DNA of 64,000 nt from assembly GCA_963664085.2 (NCBI GenBank), contig CAXXLO010000002.1, positions 2,542,001 to 2,606,000 of the forward strand, in the 5' to 3' direction. A program made the position numbers and the translations under genes. Origin of the DNA: Bin5 sp022821545 (GTDB lineage: Bacteria; Chloroflexota; Anaerolineae; Caldilineales; Caldilineaceae). The notes below the pieces were generated by a model. It did not search any database and was not told where the DNA came from. It was given only the letters and a program-made list of their open reading frames with translations. This document shows, in pieces, positions 26,830-35,625 of the stretch. The stretch's first letter is position 1, and each line of letters opens with the position of its first letter.

Positions 26830-28998
26830 CTATGCCTGTACCTGGACACGATTGAGCAGATTCAGAAGAGGCCCCCGCTGCTCCATGCCTCTCTCGCCAT
26901 ATTCACTCAAACCCAGGTACACGCTGCGCCGCGTGCGTCGCAGGAGACCGATCAACAGGCGTCTCAGACTGTCCTGCCGGCTGCGGATCTCGTCGGAGTC
27001 ACCCCAACTCCTGTCTCGGGGCCAGTTTCTTGAGAGAACATAGGGATGGGTCAGCGGCTGGTGAATGCGTTGCCACCAGCCCTCCGCCCCGACGTCGAGC
27101 CAGAACTGAACATCCACGGCGCGGTTCCGCATCAAGAAGGTGTATGCCGGCGCAATAAACACAGCGTCATCCTCGACCGTCCACGCCGGTAGGTAGAGCG
27201 CGCCCAGCGCGCCGCTTTCCACCAGGTCGATGTAGGCCCTGCCTGTCTCAAGTTGCCGGGAAGAATGGGGACCGTCCCCGACGCCGTTCTCCTGCTCGCC
27301 GCCATTGACCGCGAAGGCGCTCTCTCCTATCGCCCAGCGAAAGTTGCGCGCCGATCGGGCCAGCTGCTCCGCCAGCCGGGCGGCGTCCGGCTGTTCGTGG
27401 AACCCATATCCCGGCTGACTCAGCTTTTCGCCAAAAATGCGGGCGAAGAACCGGTCCAGCGGCGAAAACTCGCTTTCCGCCCTGTAGCCGGCCAGCCATT
27501 TGCGCAGCCCTTCGTATATCTCTCCGGCAGCGAACGAAACCCGTTTTTGCACGTCTCCCCGCAGCTCTTCAAAGGCGGTCAGCACGCCGTCGGCGCCGTC
27601 CCTGTCGCTGTATGCCGCCTGCGCCAGCACACTGGCCCGCACGGGATCCAAGGGGGTGACGGCGCTTTCAAGAGCCAGCGCCACATCCGATCGCGGCGGC
27701 CGCCGTTGCCAGACCGGATGCGCGAGCGCGGCCAGAGTGAGCAGCGTCCGCACCGCGGGCTCGGCGTTCAGGGCCCGGCTGGGCCGGTGGCTGCTTGCAG
27801 GAATATCTCTCTCCTTCAATCGGGACAGCAAGCTGAAACGCAGGGCATCGCTCACAAAGGGCGCCAGTACCGCGATCTCTCCCGGCGCCACCCCTTCTTC
27901 CCTGACCAGCCGCTCGATCCTACCTACAGTCCATTCGATCATCTGCGGGTAGAAACGATGCGAGCTATCGGGAAACACAATCGGACTGCCGTCCTTCATG
28001 TCCGACTTGCCTTCCGCGTCCTCCTCCCTGCCCTTCTCCCTGCCCTTCAGGACCTGCCCGTCGACGGCACGGTTGATCCGGCTGATCAGGGCAGAGGAAC
28101 CGGGCGCCGCGACGAGCGACCGCCGCAAGCGGATGCGCTTCTCCGTGCAGCGAGCCAAACGTTCAGCATTCGGCGGGTCCGCCCCCAAGAATGCGCGGTA
28201 GCCGCCATCCTCATCGTACACGATCAGCGCGCTCTCCAACTGGGGCAGCCAGCGGCGCACGAGCTCCTGCGCCGCGTAAGTTTCCTCCTCGGCATTGTCG
28301 AAGATCAGATGGCGAAAGCTGCGGAACAGATGGGTCCTGCACCAATCGTTCTCGAGTATCACTTGCAAAAAGATCTGCATCTGCAGGCTGTAATCGACCA
28401 GCGATTCCTGCAAACACAGCTGCCGGAACTTCTGGCTGATGCGGAGGCCCGTACGCAACACATTCAGCCGTGCGACCATCTTCTCGCCAGGCGGAACGGT
28501 GCTTTCAAGACGGCCGTAGGCCTCCTCGATAGTGAAACCGTGCAGAGCAGCCTTGTTCAGATTGTCCAGCACCTGGCTGACGATGCGGCTCCTCTGCAGA
28601 CGAATCGCGTCGAATTCTCCCTGCTGGGCCGCACTCTCCACAAGGCCGGCCATATGGTACTGCGTCGTCTCCAGGTTGAGAAATGTCGGCTCTCTGTGGG
28701 GCGCCGCGAAGCCGGCCGCGGGCGCGGCCAGCGGCCAATATAGCGCCACACTCGAACGGGCAAGAGAGGCAGTCGTCGTCACCTGCACCAGGGCGCCCGC
28801 CGGCAGCTCAGAACTGAGTAACGCCTCCTGGTAGGGCTGTCCCAGAGTGCGCTGGGGCACCAATACCAGTATCTGGTCGCCTCTTACACGCTCCTGGCGC
28901 AGCAGCCACAGGACGCGCTCAATCGCCGCGGTCGTTTTGCCGGCGCCGAACGGCCCGCTTAGAAACAAGGTATTGGACTGGAGAATCGATTGTTCCAA
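26830..28998 (-). CDS. UvrD/AddB-like superfamily 1 helicase-type ATPase
   Basis: A 722-residue protein with Walker A SGPFGAGKTTA (near residue 15). A Walker B-like LIFDNAEEE (near 232) departs from the usual DEAQ. A further block near 300-370 and a C-terminal RRSVYLGLSEYGERG follow. The pattern is that of divergent UvrD/AddB-like repair helicases. I do not see the C-terminal nuclease motif or Fe-S cysteines of AddB. The start is TTG 28998, one base after the stop of the selenoprotein candidate, so the two are probably coupled. A terminator follows the gene. Confidence 0.65.
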   Translation of the reverse strand: MEQSILQSNTLFLSGPFGAGKTTAAIERVLWLLRQERVRGDQILVLVPQRTLGQPYQEALLSSELPAGALVQVTTTASLARSSVALYWPLAAPAAGFAAPHREPTFLNLETTQYHMAGLVESAAQQGEFDAIRLQRSRIVSQVLDNLNKAALHGFTIEEAYGRLESTVPPGEKMVARLNVLRTGLRISQKFRQLCLQESLVDYSLQMQIFLQVILENDWCRTHLFRSFRHLIFDNAEEETYAAQELVRRWLPQLESALIVYDEDGGYRAFLGADPPNAERLARCTEKRIRLRRSLVAAPGSSALISRINRAVDGQVLKGREKGREEDAEGKSDMKDGSPIVFPDSSHRFYPQMIEWTVGRIERLVREEGVAPGEIAVLAPFVSDALRFSLLSRLKERDIPASSHRPSRALNAEPAVRTLLTLAALAHPVWQRRPPRSDVALALESAVTPLDPVRASVLAQAAYSDRDGADGVLTAFEELRGDVQKRVSFAAGEIYEGLRKWLAGYRAESEFSPLDRFFARIFGEKLSQPGYGFHEQPDAARLAEQLARSARNFRWAIGESAFAVNGGEQENGVGDGPHSSRQLETGRAYIDLVESGALGALYLPAWTVEDDAVFIAPAYTFLMRNRAVDVQFWLDVGAEGWWQRIHQPLTHPYVLSRNWPRDRSWGDSDEIRSRQDSLRRLLIGLLRRTRRSVYLGLSEYGERGMEQRGPLLNLLNRVQVQA

Positions 28999-28999
28999 G

Positions 29000-29752
29000 C
29001 TAGTTGGCCGTGTATGGTTCGGCCAGCAGCGCCTGAATCACCGACTCCGAGTATCCGTACTGGCCTTCACCGATCTTAAGGTAGCGGATCTGTCCGGTCT
29101 TGTCGATGAAGTACATCGCCGGCCAGTAGCGGTTGTTATAGGAGCGCCACGTCTTCCAGTCATTGTCGATTGCAACAGCGAATGGGATCGACAGCCGGGT
29201 AAGGGAGTTCTCGACGTTTTGCACGTCCCGTTCGTGCCTGAACTCAGGCGTGTGAACGCCGATAATCACAAAACCGTCATCCGCGTACTTCTGGTGCCAT
29301 TCCCTCAACGAGGGAATTACGTTTACGCAGTTGTATCACCCATAGGTCCAGAACTCGACCAGTACGACATTGCCCCGCAAATCCGCCAGTTTCAGCGGCT
29401 CCGAGTTCAGCCAAACCTGGTTGAGAAGTTCCGGCGCCTCTCCCTGCGGCCGCAATTTGGCCAGAAGTTCCAGCTGTTCCGCCGTCGGTCCGGGGACCAA
29501 CGCGCCGCCAGACTCTTCGGCAGCGGCAGTCTGACCCTGCGCCCCATCGCTTGCGCCGGCCATCGCATCTTCCTTGTCCGAAGCTTGCCCGGCCCGCTCC
29601 TGCGCGACTCGAGTTTGAATCGCTTCAACCTTTGTGCTCTGCTCGCTCTGGCCGCCCTGGGTCGAAATCGCTTCCGGCATAGCGCAGCCAGCCAGCAGCA
29701 GCCCACAGATCATCGTCAGCAGAAAAGTCAGCAGAACGGTTCGGAAGGGCAT
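29000..29752 (-). CDS. Thioredoxin-like (TlpA-type) lipoprotein, candidate selenoprotein with in-frame TGA
   Basis: A membrane-anchored redoxin expected to act outside the cytoplasmic membrane. The start at 29752 gives a short lipoprotein signal ending LLLAGC; TTG 29827 and ATG 29806 are alternatives. An Ala/Glu-rich linker leads to the thioredoxin domain reading NVVLVEFWTYG, then TGA (29338-29336), then YNCVNVIPSL. The frame is intact to the stop, with GVHTPEF, and AMYFIDKTGQIRY containing the usual Pro-rich cis-loop region. TGA occupies the first Cys of CxxC, giving UxxC (residues ~139 and 142). A hairpin begins 18 bases downstream. If TGA is not decoded as selenocysteine the gene is broken. 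Confidence 0.78.
29299..29338 (-). promoter_or_regulatory. Candidate bacterial SECIS element with its UGA
   Basis: After the UGA (29338-29336) come 18 bases, then a perfect 8-base-pair stem ATTCCCTC (29317-29310) with GAGGGAAT (29306-29299) around the loop GUU. The loop starts 26 bases after the UGA and has G first. This meets the known bacterial SECIS pattern of an apical loop 16-37 bases downstream with a G in its first two positions. Confidence 0.65.
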
Positions 29753-29829
29753 TCCGCGTCCGACTCCATTGTCGGTCAATGCTTTGGTAAGAGTTTTCAC
29801 GATCATCTCAGTGTCTATTGTGTGCAAAG

Positions 29830-29852
29830 GGAGGCGCGCAGTGCGCGCCTCC
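29830..29852. promoter_or_regulatory. Perfect GC-rich hairpin between the LysM and redoxin genes
   Basis: GGAGGCGCGC (29830-29839) and GCGCGCCTCC (29843-29852) form a 10-base-pair stem with a 3-base loop. It lies between the LysM gene stop (29916) and the redoxin start region on the minus strand. There is no T-run, so its role as terminator or attenuator is open. Confidence 0.5.
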
Positions 29853-29915
29853 GTACCTCACTGCGGGTCGGGGGACCCTCAATCGCTAGATCCTTAATCG
29901 CCAGATCCTCAATCC

Positions 29916-31325
29916 CTACATATCGTCCTTCTTGTCCATCGCGTCCATCATCATGCTGTCCATCATCTCTGCGGCCTCAGCCTGCGTGGGCAGCAGCAGC
30001 TCGTCTCCGACGCTGATGCGGTTGCAGTTCTCCAGCTCGTTGGCGCTGCAGACGGCCTCCCAGTATTTGGCGCTGCCGTAAGCGCGCTTGGCGATGCCTC
30101 CAAGCGTGTCTCCGGCCACCACCGTGTAAGGGGTGTCTCCATCCTCCATCAACATGATGTCACCCATCATCATGCCGTCGTCTTTCATCATGCCGTCTTT
30201 GTCGGACATCATGCCGTCGTCCTTGTCCGACATCATCTTGTCGTCCTTCTCACCCATCATGCCATCTTTTTCGCCCATCATCATCATGTCCATCTTGGCC
30301 ATGGCGTCGGCAGGCGACGGGAGCATCAGCTCATCGCCGACATGGATGAGATTGCAGTTCGCCAGCCCGTTTGCGCTGCAAATCACCTCCCAGTACTTGC
30401 TGGCGCCGTAGGCGCGCCGGGAGATCGAGCCGAGGGTGTCACCTGTCACTACGGTATAGGGCGTGTCCCCTTCTTCCATCAACATGATGTCGCCGCCCAT
30501 CATACCGTCTTTGTCCGACATCATTTTGTCATCTTTATCGGACATCATCTTGTCATCCTTGTCCGACATCATCTCGCCTTCCATCATCATCGCCTTGTCG
30601 ATGGTGACCTTCACAAGGGCGGCGACTTCGGGATAGGTGTAGCCGTCATCCACGACCCGTACTGTATCGTCGATGTCGGGAATGCCCATATTGGGTCCGG
30701 ACTGCCGGGGCGCCTGTTCGCCGCCAACGCCCGGTTCCTCATTCGCCTCGGTGCCGGCGTCCCACAACTCCAGTTCAGCCGTTATGTCCTGCATGCCTTC
30801 CATGGCCATACCGTCCATATCGAAGAGGGCTATGCCCGCCTCTCCCGGCCCGATGAAGAGGTCGTTGGACTGCACGAACATGGTGGCAAAGGAGAGGTAG
30901 GGCGTGTCAGGCGAGGCCTTCACCTCAAACTCATAGGCGCCGCCTGGCAAGGCTACACCAGGCCCATCGGCGCCGGCGGGGGTATTGAAGACGCCTGCAT
31001 GGAGGCCCATGCCGTTCAGGGCTTCAGCCAATGCGGACGGGTCGCCGTCCTCAGCCAGCGCCTCCAGGCCGTATCCCTTATCTGCTTCACCTTCTATGAA
31101 GAGAGGACCCGGCTCGCTGTGCAATACCCAGACGCCCGGCGCCAACGGCGTAGGCAGGCCGCTGTCAGCGGAGACGTTCTCAATGCGCACCAGGAAGGCA
31201 ACGCCTTCGTCCATCTTGTCGTCCCCTTCGTGCGCCAGGGCAGTTTCAGCGGGAAGCAAGACGACCGCGCTTGAGAAAATCAATATCGCAATGAGAATCA
31301 ATGAGAGCGGTTTTCTTAATTGCAT
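29916..31325 (-). CDS. Secreted spondin-domain protein with two LysM domains and Met-Asp-Lys repeats
   Basis: A 469-residue exported protein. The signal peptide reads LSLILIAILIFSSAVVLL and is followed by an Ala motif. Residues ~40-200 resemble a spondin N domain (FLVRIENVSADSG; PGVWVLH). Two LysM domains (~287-337 and ~395-445; DTPYTVV-GDTL) would bind peptidoglycan or chitin-like glycans. Between and before them lie tandem MMSDKDDK-type repeats rich in Met and Asp, possibly metal-binding or flexible. An AGGAGG-like site precedes the start. It is divergent from the two-component system, so control by that system is possible. Confidence 0.82.
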   Translation of the reverse strand: MQLRKPLSLILIAILIFSSAVVLLPAETALAHEGDDKMDEGVAFLVRIENVSADSGLPTPLAPGVWVLHSEPGPLFIEGEADKGYGLEALAEDGDPSALAEALNGMGLHAGVFNTPAGADGPGVALPGGAYEFEVKASPDTPYLSFATMFVQSNDLFIGPGEAGIALFDMDGMAMEGMQDITAELELWDAGTEANEEPGVGGEQAPRQSGPNMGIPDIDDTVRVVDDGYTYPEVAALVKVTIDKAMMMEGEMMSDKDDKMMSDKDDKMMSDKDGMMGGDIMLMEEGDTPYTVVTGDTLGSISRRAYGASKYWEVICSANGLANCNLIHVGDELMLPSPADAMAKMDMMMMGEKDGMMGEKDDKMMSDKDDGMMSDKDGMMKDDGMMMGDIMLMEDGDTPYTVVAGDTLGGIAKRAYGSAKYWEAVCSANELENCNRISVGDELLLPTQAEAAEMMDSMMMDAMDKKDDM

Positions 31326-31525
31326 GGGGTAGGTTCCTCCTAGAGATTGGTTAAATGAACATGTTATGCAACAATGGTACCGGCAATGTTTCGCAACTTA
31401 ATGTTCCGCAAATTATAGTATACCAGCAGGAAGTTGCTCTGCCAGTGGGTAAAGATTACCGGAATCTTAACCTTTGGCGTTGCGAACAGCTCTCCCCGGC
31501 ACTTTTGTAAGGAAGTCCACCTGCC

Positions 31526-32224
31526 ATGGCCGGCGTCAAAATCCTGGTCGTTGACGACGAACCCAGCATCAGTGAGGTTGTCGAACTCTACCTGGTGCGG
31601 GAAGGATTCGACGTAACCGTGGTGGACAATGGGCGGTCGGCCCTGGATCTTCTGGAAACCGACCCGCCGGACCTGTTCATCCTCGACGTAATGCTGCCGG
31701 GCGTGGACGGCTACGAGATTACGCGCCAGGTACGGGCGGCCGGCTCGATTCCCATCATCCTTCTGACAGCCCGTAGAGACGAAATCGACCGTATTCTCGG
31801 CCTGGAGCTGGGCGCAGACGACTATGTTGTCAAACCCTTCAGCACGCGTGAACTTGTCAGCAGGGTAAGAGCTGTCCTGCGGCGCACGCAGCAGGCGCCG
31901 GCGCCCCCGGGCGGCGACCAACCCGTAACCTGCGGCGATATTCACATTGACCCCCGCACCCGCCAGGCGACCGTCGCGGGCAAGGAGATACCCCTCACAG
32001 TCAAGGAGTTCGATCTGTTGTGGATGTTCACCAGCAATCCCAACCAGGTCTTTAACCGGGACCAGTTGCTGGATCAGGTCTGGGGCGTGTCAGAGTTCAT
32101 CGACGCCAGCACCGTGACCGTCCACGTGCGCCGCCTGCGCGAGAAGATCGAGCAGGACCCTTCCAGCCCGCAACATATCATTACCGTTTGGGGTGTTGGC
32201 TATCGCTTTGAAACGGGAGAGTAA
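31526..32224 (+). CDS. OmpR/PhoB-family response regulator
   Basis: A 232-residue regulator. Receiver domain with acidic pocket VVDDEP, phospho-acceptor Asp in LFILDVMLPGVDGYE (near 53), Thr in LLTAR and Lys in VVKPFS. A winged-helix DNA-binding domain follows from ~135, with LTVKEFDLLW and VTVHVRRLREKIE and ending GVGYRFE. It is the partner of the histidine kinase 50 bases downstream. Confidence 0.95.
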   Translation: MAGVKILVVDDEPSISEVVELYLVREGFDVTVVDNGRSALDLLETDPPDLFILDVMLPGVDGYEITRQVRAAGSIPIILLTARRDEIDRILGLELGADDYVVKPFSTRELVSRVRAVLRRTQQAPAPPGGDQPVTCGDIHIDPRTRQATVAGKEIPLTVKEFDLLWMFTSNPNQVFNRDQLLDQVWGVSEFIDASTVTVHVRRLREKIEQDPSSPQHIITVWGVGYRFETGE

Positions 32225-32274
32225 GGAGCGGTAGCCGGCAAAGGACTCCGAACTGGTCACCAGTCAGGGATCCT

Positions 32275-33528
32275 ATGAATACAACTACCATTTCCGCATC
32301 GCCCGCTTCGCCGTCAGTCCGCTTTCTCCTTGGCGTGATAGTCGCTGTCCTCGGCGGCCTGCTCCTGTTCCTGGCTGTCCTCACGCCACCGACCGAGGAG
32401 CTGTGGGCGATGGCGCAGTTCCTCACAGCCACAGCGCTACTGTCCGTCGCGGCAGTTTACCTGGTGTACCGCCTGGGCTGGCTCCACTACTCGCCTCGCC
32501 TCAGCTGGACGCTACTCGGCGGTTACGGATTCGCCAGCCTGCTCACCTTTCTTAACGTTTTTGTCACCGCCCGGCTCATGTTTGCCAGCGATCACGACCT
32601 GCGCCTGGCCGCGGTGCTTCTCATCTTTGCCGGCGGCATCGCCACCGCGCTTGGCTACTTCCTTTCGACCGCCCTGACCGAGAAGATACAGTGGGTGGAC
32701 CGGGCCGCGTTCGCCATCGCCGAAGGCAAGCGGGACGTGCGGGTAGATGTCGTCGGCAAAGATGAACTGGCGCGGCTCGGAGAAACGTTTAACCAGATGG
32801 CTGCCCGGCTTGAGGCGGCAGAAAGCCGGCACCGCGAAACCGAACAGATGCGCCGCAATCTGCTGGCCTGGATCGGCCATGATCTGCGCACGCCCCTGGC
32901 CTCAATCCAGGCGCTCGTGGAAGCGCTGGCCGACGGCTACATCACGGACCCGAATGAAATACAGCGCTACCTGCGCACGATCCAGTTCGACGCGGCCGCC
33001 CTTTCGGACCTGATCGACGAGCTGTTCGAGATGGCCGAAATTGAAGCCGGGGGCCTCCAACTGGACCGCCAGCCAATCTCGCTGTCCGATCTGATTTCGG
33101 ACACGCTGGAGAGCTTCGCCGTCCAGGCCGAAGAGCTCGGCATCGGGCTCTCCGGCAGCGCCGACCCGCGCGTCGATCCCGTCCGGCTGGACGCGGGACT
33201 CATCGGCCGCGTCCTGACCAATCTGATCGGCAACGCTTTGCGCCACACGCCCCAAGGCGGCTCCGTCGCCGTAAGCGCCCAGTGGGTATTGGGCGGCGTG
33301 CGCGTCGACGTCTTCGATTCCGGGCCGGGCATCCCTGTAGAGAGTCTTCCCAAAATCTTCGAACAGTTCTACCGCGTCGAGCAGTCGCGCAGCCGCTCCC
33401 GCGGCGGCGGCTCCGGCCTTGGCCTCACCATCGCCAAGGCCATCGTCGAAGCCCACCGCGGCGTCATTGGCGTTGAAAACCGCGGGGCAGGCGGCGCCCG
33501 GTTCTATTTTGTACTTCCGAACAGGTAG
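32275..33528 (+). CDS. Membrane sensor histidine kinase
   Basis: A 417-residue kinase with four membrane helices in the first ~130 residues and only short loops, so it has no large extracellular sensor domain. A HAMP-like linker follows (DELARLGETFNQMAARLE). The phospho-His is in IGHDLRTPLASI (near 203) and the ATPase has NLIGNALRH (N box), DSGPGIP (G1) and GSGLGLTIAK (G2). The short loops suggest it senses membrane or envelope state. The target genes are unknown; the divergent LysM protein is a candidate. Confidence 0.93.
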   Translation: MNTTTISASPASPSVRFLLGVIVAVLGGLLLFLAVLTPPTEELWAMAQFLTATALLSVAAVYLVYRLGWLHYSPRLSWTLLGGYGFASLLTFLNVFVTARLMFASDHDLRLAAVLLIFAGGIATALGYFLSTALTEKIQWVDRAAFAIAEGKRDVRVDVVGKDELARLGETFNQMAARLEAAESRHRETEQMRRNLLAWIGHDLRTPLASIQALVEALADGYITDPNEIQRYLRTIQFDAAALSDLIDELFEMAEIEAGGLQLDRQPISLSDLISDTLESFAVQAEELGIGLSGSADPRVDPVRLDAGLIGRVLTNLIGNALRHTPQGGSVAVSAQWVLGGVRVDVFDSGPGIPVESLPKIFEQFYRVEQSRSRSRGGGSGLGLTIAKAIVEAHRGVIGVENRGAGGARFYFVLPNR

Positions 33529-33582
33529 GGTTGTTTCTCTTAAGAGGAAAGCGTCTTTTCTCATTCTCAGGTTTGCCGCGTC

Positions 33583-34545
33583 TCAAGTTCGCCAGTCGAA
33601 GATGACGCCAAGGAGTTCAGCCGGATCGTCGCGCATGGTTGCGTAAATGGCGGGGGCTTCGTCCACCGGGACACGGTGCGTCACCAACGGCGCAATGCGA
33701 ACCGTTCCCAACCGGCAATAATGGCGCAGGATTCCCAGATCTTCCAACGTAAAGTGGGATGACGACTCGATCGACGCGCGCAAAGCGTGAAGCATCGTCT
33801 GGTGAAAGACGGTCGGCTGGCGGCCGGCCAACGCGCCGATCGCGCCGTAGAGCGCGAGCAACTTGTGCTCGTAGATGAAGTCGAAAAGGTCGGGCGCGCC
33901 GCAGGCGTCGACGATCCGGTCATAGGGCCCGCCGTCAGTGAGGGACTCGACGGCGCTATCGCCGCTGATGTCGATCACGCGGTGGGTGCCGAGTTGCGCT
34001 GCGATCCGAAGGCGGCGCGGGTCGACGTCGGTGACGGTGACATGGGCGCCGAGCGCCCGCGAGGCTTGCGCCACTGACTGGCCGATCAAGCCCAGGCCGG
34101 CAACCCACACGCGCATCGGCGCGGCGACGCGGATGCGCCGCGAGTGCCTGAAGCCTACGCCTGCGATGCCGAAGAGAGCGCAATACTCATGCTCCATTTC
34201 GGGCGGAAGGCTGAGGCAGAGGCGCAGGCGTTCGTTGGAGGCGGCCAGATCGACCAGGTGCCAGCCCCGGTGGCCGCCGTGATTGCCCAGAAACAGTGTC
34301 TCGCCCGCTGAGAACTGATCGACGCTACGCCCCACCTCCTCAATAACACTTACATGCTGGTAGCCCGAGCGGGCCGGGAAGCGGCTGCCAAAGTCCGCCA
34401 TCAAGCTGTGGCGCTCGGTGCCGTTGGTAACGCCCGAAAAGAGCGTCCGCGTGACAATCTCTGTCGGGCCGGGTTGGGGTGGATCAGGCAGATCGAAGAG
34501 CCTGGTTTCGCCCAGTTCCGGAAACTCAATACCGATGCATTTCAT
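33583..34545 (-). CDS. Zinc-type alcohol dehydrogenase-like (MDR) oxidoreductase
   Basis: A 320-residue medium-chain dehydrogenase/reductase. The N-terminal GroES-like domain includes FSGVTNGTER, and the Rossmann fold has VWVAGLGLIGQSVAQ (near 148) and TVTDVDPRRL. The zinc-binding Cys/His pair of true alcohol dehydrogenases is not evident near residues 40-65, and the structural-zinc Cys cluster is absent. It is the last gene of the oligopeptide-type ABC operon, so it probably oxidises the imported compound or a derivative. Confidence 0.78.
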   Translation of the reverse strand: MKCIGIEFPELGETRLFDLPDPPQPGPTEIVTRTLFSGVTNGTERHSLMADFGSRFPARSGYQHVSVIEEVGRSVDQFSAGETLFLGNHGGHRGWHLVDLAASNERLRLCLSLPPEMEHEYCALFGIAGVGFRHSRRIRVAAPMRVWVAGLGLIGQSVAQASRALGAHVTVTDVDPRRLRIAAQLGTHRVIDISGDSAVESLTDGGPYDRIVDACGAPDLFDFIYEHKLLALYGAIGALAGRQPTVFHQTMLHALRASIESSSHFTLEDLGILRHYCRLGTVRIAPLVTHRVPVDEAPAIYATMRDDPAELLGVIFDWRT

Positions 34546-34577
34546 TGTTCCACCCCGTTAAGACCAGTAGAATATCG

Positions 34578-35588
34578 TCAATCCACGAGCGTTCCCACGG
34601 CGCGCAGCAGGATCTCCTGTACAAGAAGATCGTGCTCCGGCCGCCTGTCCGGCTCCTGCTCGCCGGCGATGGCGCGCAGGAAAGCCTTCAGCTCCCGGTG
34701 GTAAAGTTCCTGGCGCGAGCGGCCCTGGAATGGGACCATCTGCACGCCGGCGGCGTATTCTCCGGCATCCTCCGCCAGGCAGAGCCGGATGAGCGAACCC
34801 GGTTCGAAGGGCTCGACGATGATAGCGCTGCCGGCGGTGCCGTAGACTTCGTAGCGGCGGGCCATCGGCTGCGTTTCCATCGCCGCAATGTCCACGATTG
34901 CCATGGCCCCGTCAAATTCGAAGACGCCCAAAGTGTTGTCGGCGAACCCCTCGACGCGCTGGCCTGTACCGTGATCATCGGTGCGTAAAAAGCAGGCGGC
35001 CCTGGCGGGCCTGCCAAGAATCCAGATGATCTGATCGAGCATGTGGCCGGCGAGCTCGTAGAAGACGCCGCCCCGGTGGGCGCTGATCTGCTTGCGACGG
35101 TCAACAGGAATGTTGGTTGACATGTGGGCGCGGATTGAGAATACGTGGCCGAGGAGGCCTCTGCCGGCCCATTCGGCGATCTGCTGGAATCCGTCGTGGT
35201 AGCGCAGCATGTAACCCATCTGAATGAGCAGGTTCTTCTCGCTGGCGGCGGCCACGACGCGCTGCCATTGCGTCCAGTTGTCTCCGGGCGCCTTGTCGTA
35301 CCATACGTGTTTGCCCGCCGCCACGATTTCCTCGGTCTGGTCGAGGCTCTCTACGTTAAGCCCTTCGGACGCTACCGCGACGATAGCAGGGTCGGCCAGC
35401 ATCTCCTGCGCCGAATTGAACCAATGCACGGTGGCAAAACAGGTATCGGAATCTGCGAGCTGGGCACGGCGCTTTGCGTCAGGCTCATAGACGCCGACCA
35501 GTTCCACTCCGGGACTTTCCTGCATGGCGGTTATTTTGCCGGCAGCGTGTGAATGCTTTGTTCCGTACTGGGCCATCCGGATAGGCAT
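34578..35588 (-). CDS. Gfo/Idh/MocA-family oxidoreductase
   Basis: A 336-residue NAD(P)-dependent dehydrogenase of sugar or polyol derivatives. N-terminal Rossmann domain starting MPIRMAQYGTKHSHAAG, a Lys in WYDKAPGDN (near 98) where the family has the EKP motif, and the C-terminal alpha/beta domain (HRGGVFYELAGHMLDQ near 180, carrying the family's His). The start at 35588 is chosen because the longer frame merely reads the antisense of the upstream ATPase gene. Operon position after the ATPase suggests it works on the transported substrate. Confidence 0.85.
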   Translation of the reverse strand: MPIRMAQYGTKHSHAAGKITAMQESPGVELVGVYEPDAKRRAQLADSDTCFATVHWFNSAQEMLADPAIVAVASEGLNVESLDQTEEIVAAGKHVWYDKAPGDNWTQWQRVVAAASEKNLLIQMGYMLRYHDGFQQIAEWAGRGLLGHVFSIRAHMSTNIPVDRRKQISAHRGGVFYELAGHMLDQIIWILGRPARAACFLRTDDHGTGQRVEGFADNTLGVFEFDGAMAIVDIAAMETQPMARRYEVYGTAGSAIIVEPFEPGSLIRLCLAEDAGEYAAGVQMVPFQGRSRQELYHRELKAFLRAIAGEQEPDRRPEHDLLVQEILLRAVGTLVD

Positions 35589-35625
35589 GGCGACTCCTTC
35601 GCGGCTTAAGACGCGACTCAACGAA

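Noticed and set aside
29336..29338. Treating the TGA as the end of one gene and start of another
   Set aside because: The two halves form one thioredoxin domain in the same frame with the CxxC site straddling the TGA; the second half has no ribosome site.
31364..31945. 193-codon minus-strand open frame next to the LysM gene
   Set aside because: It mostly overlaps the response regulator on the other strand and has no family character.
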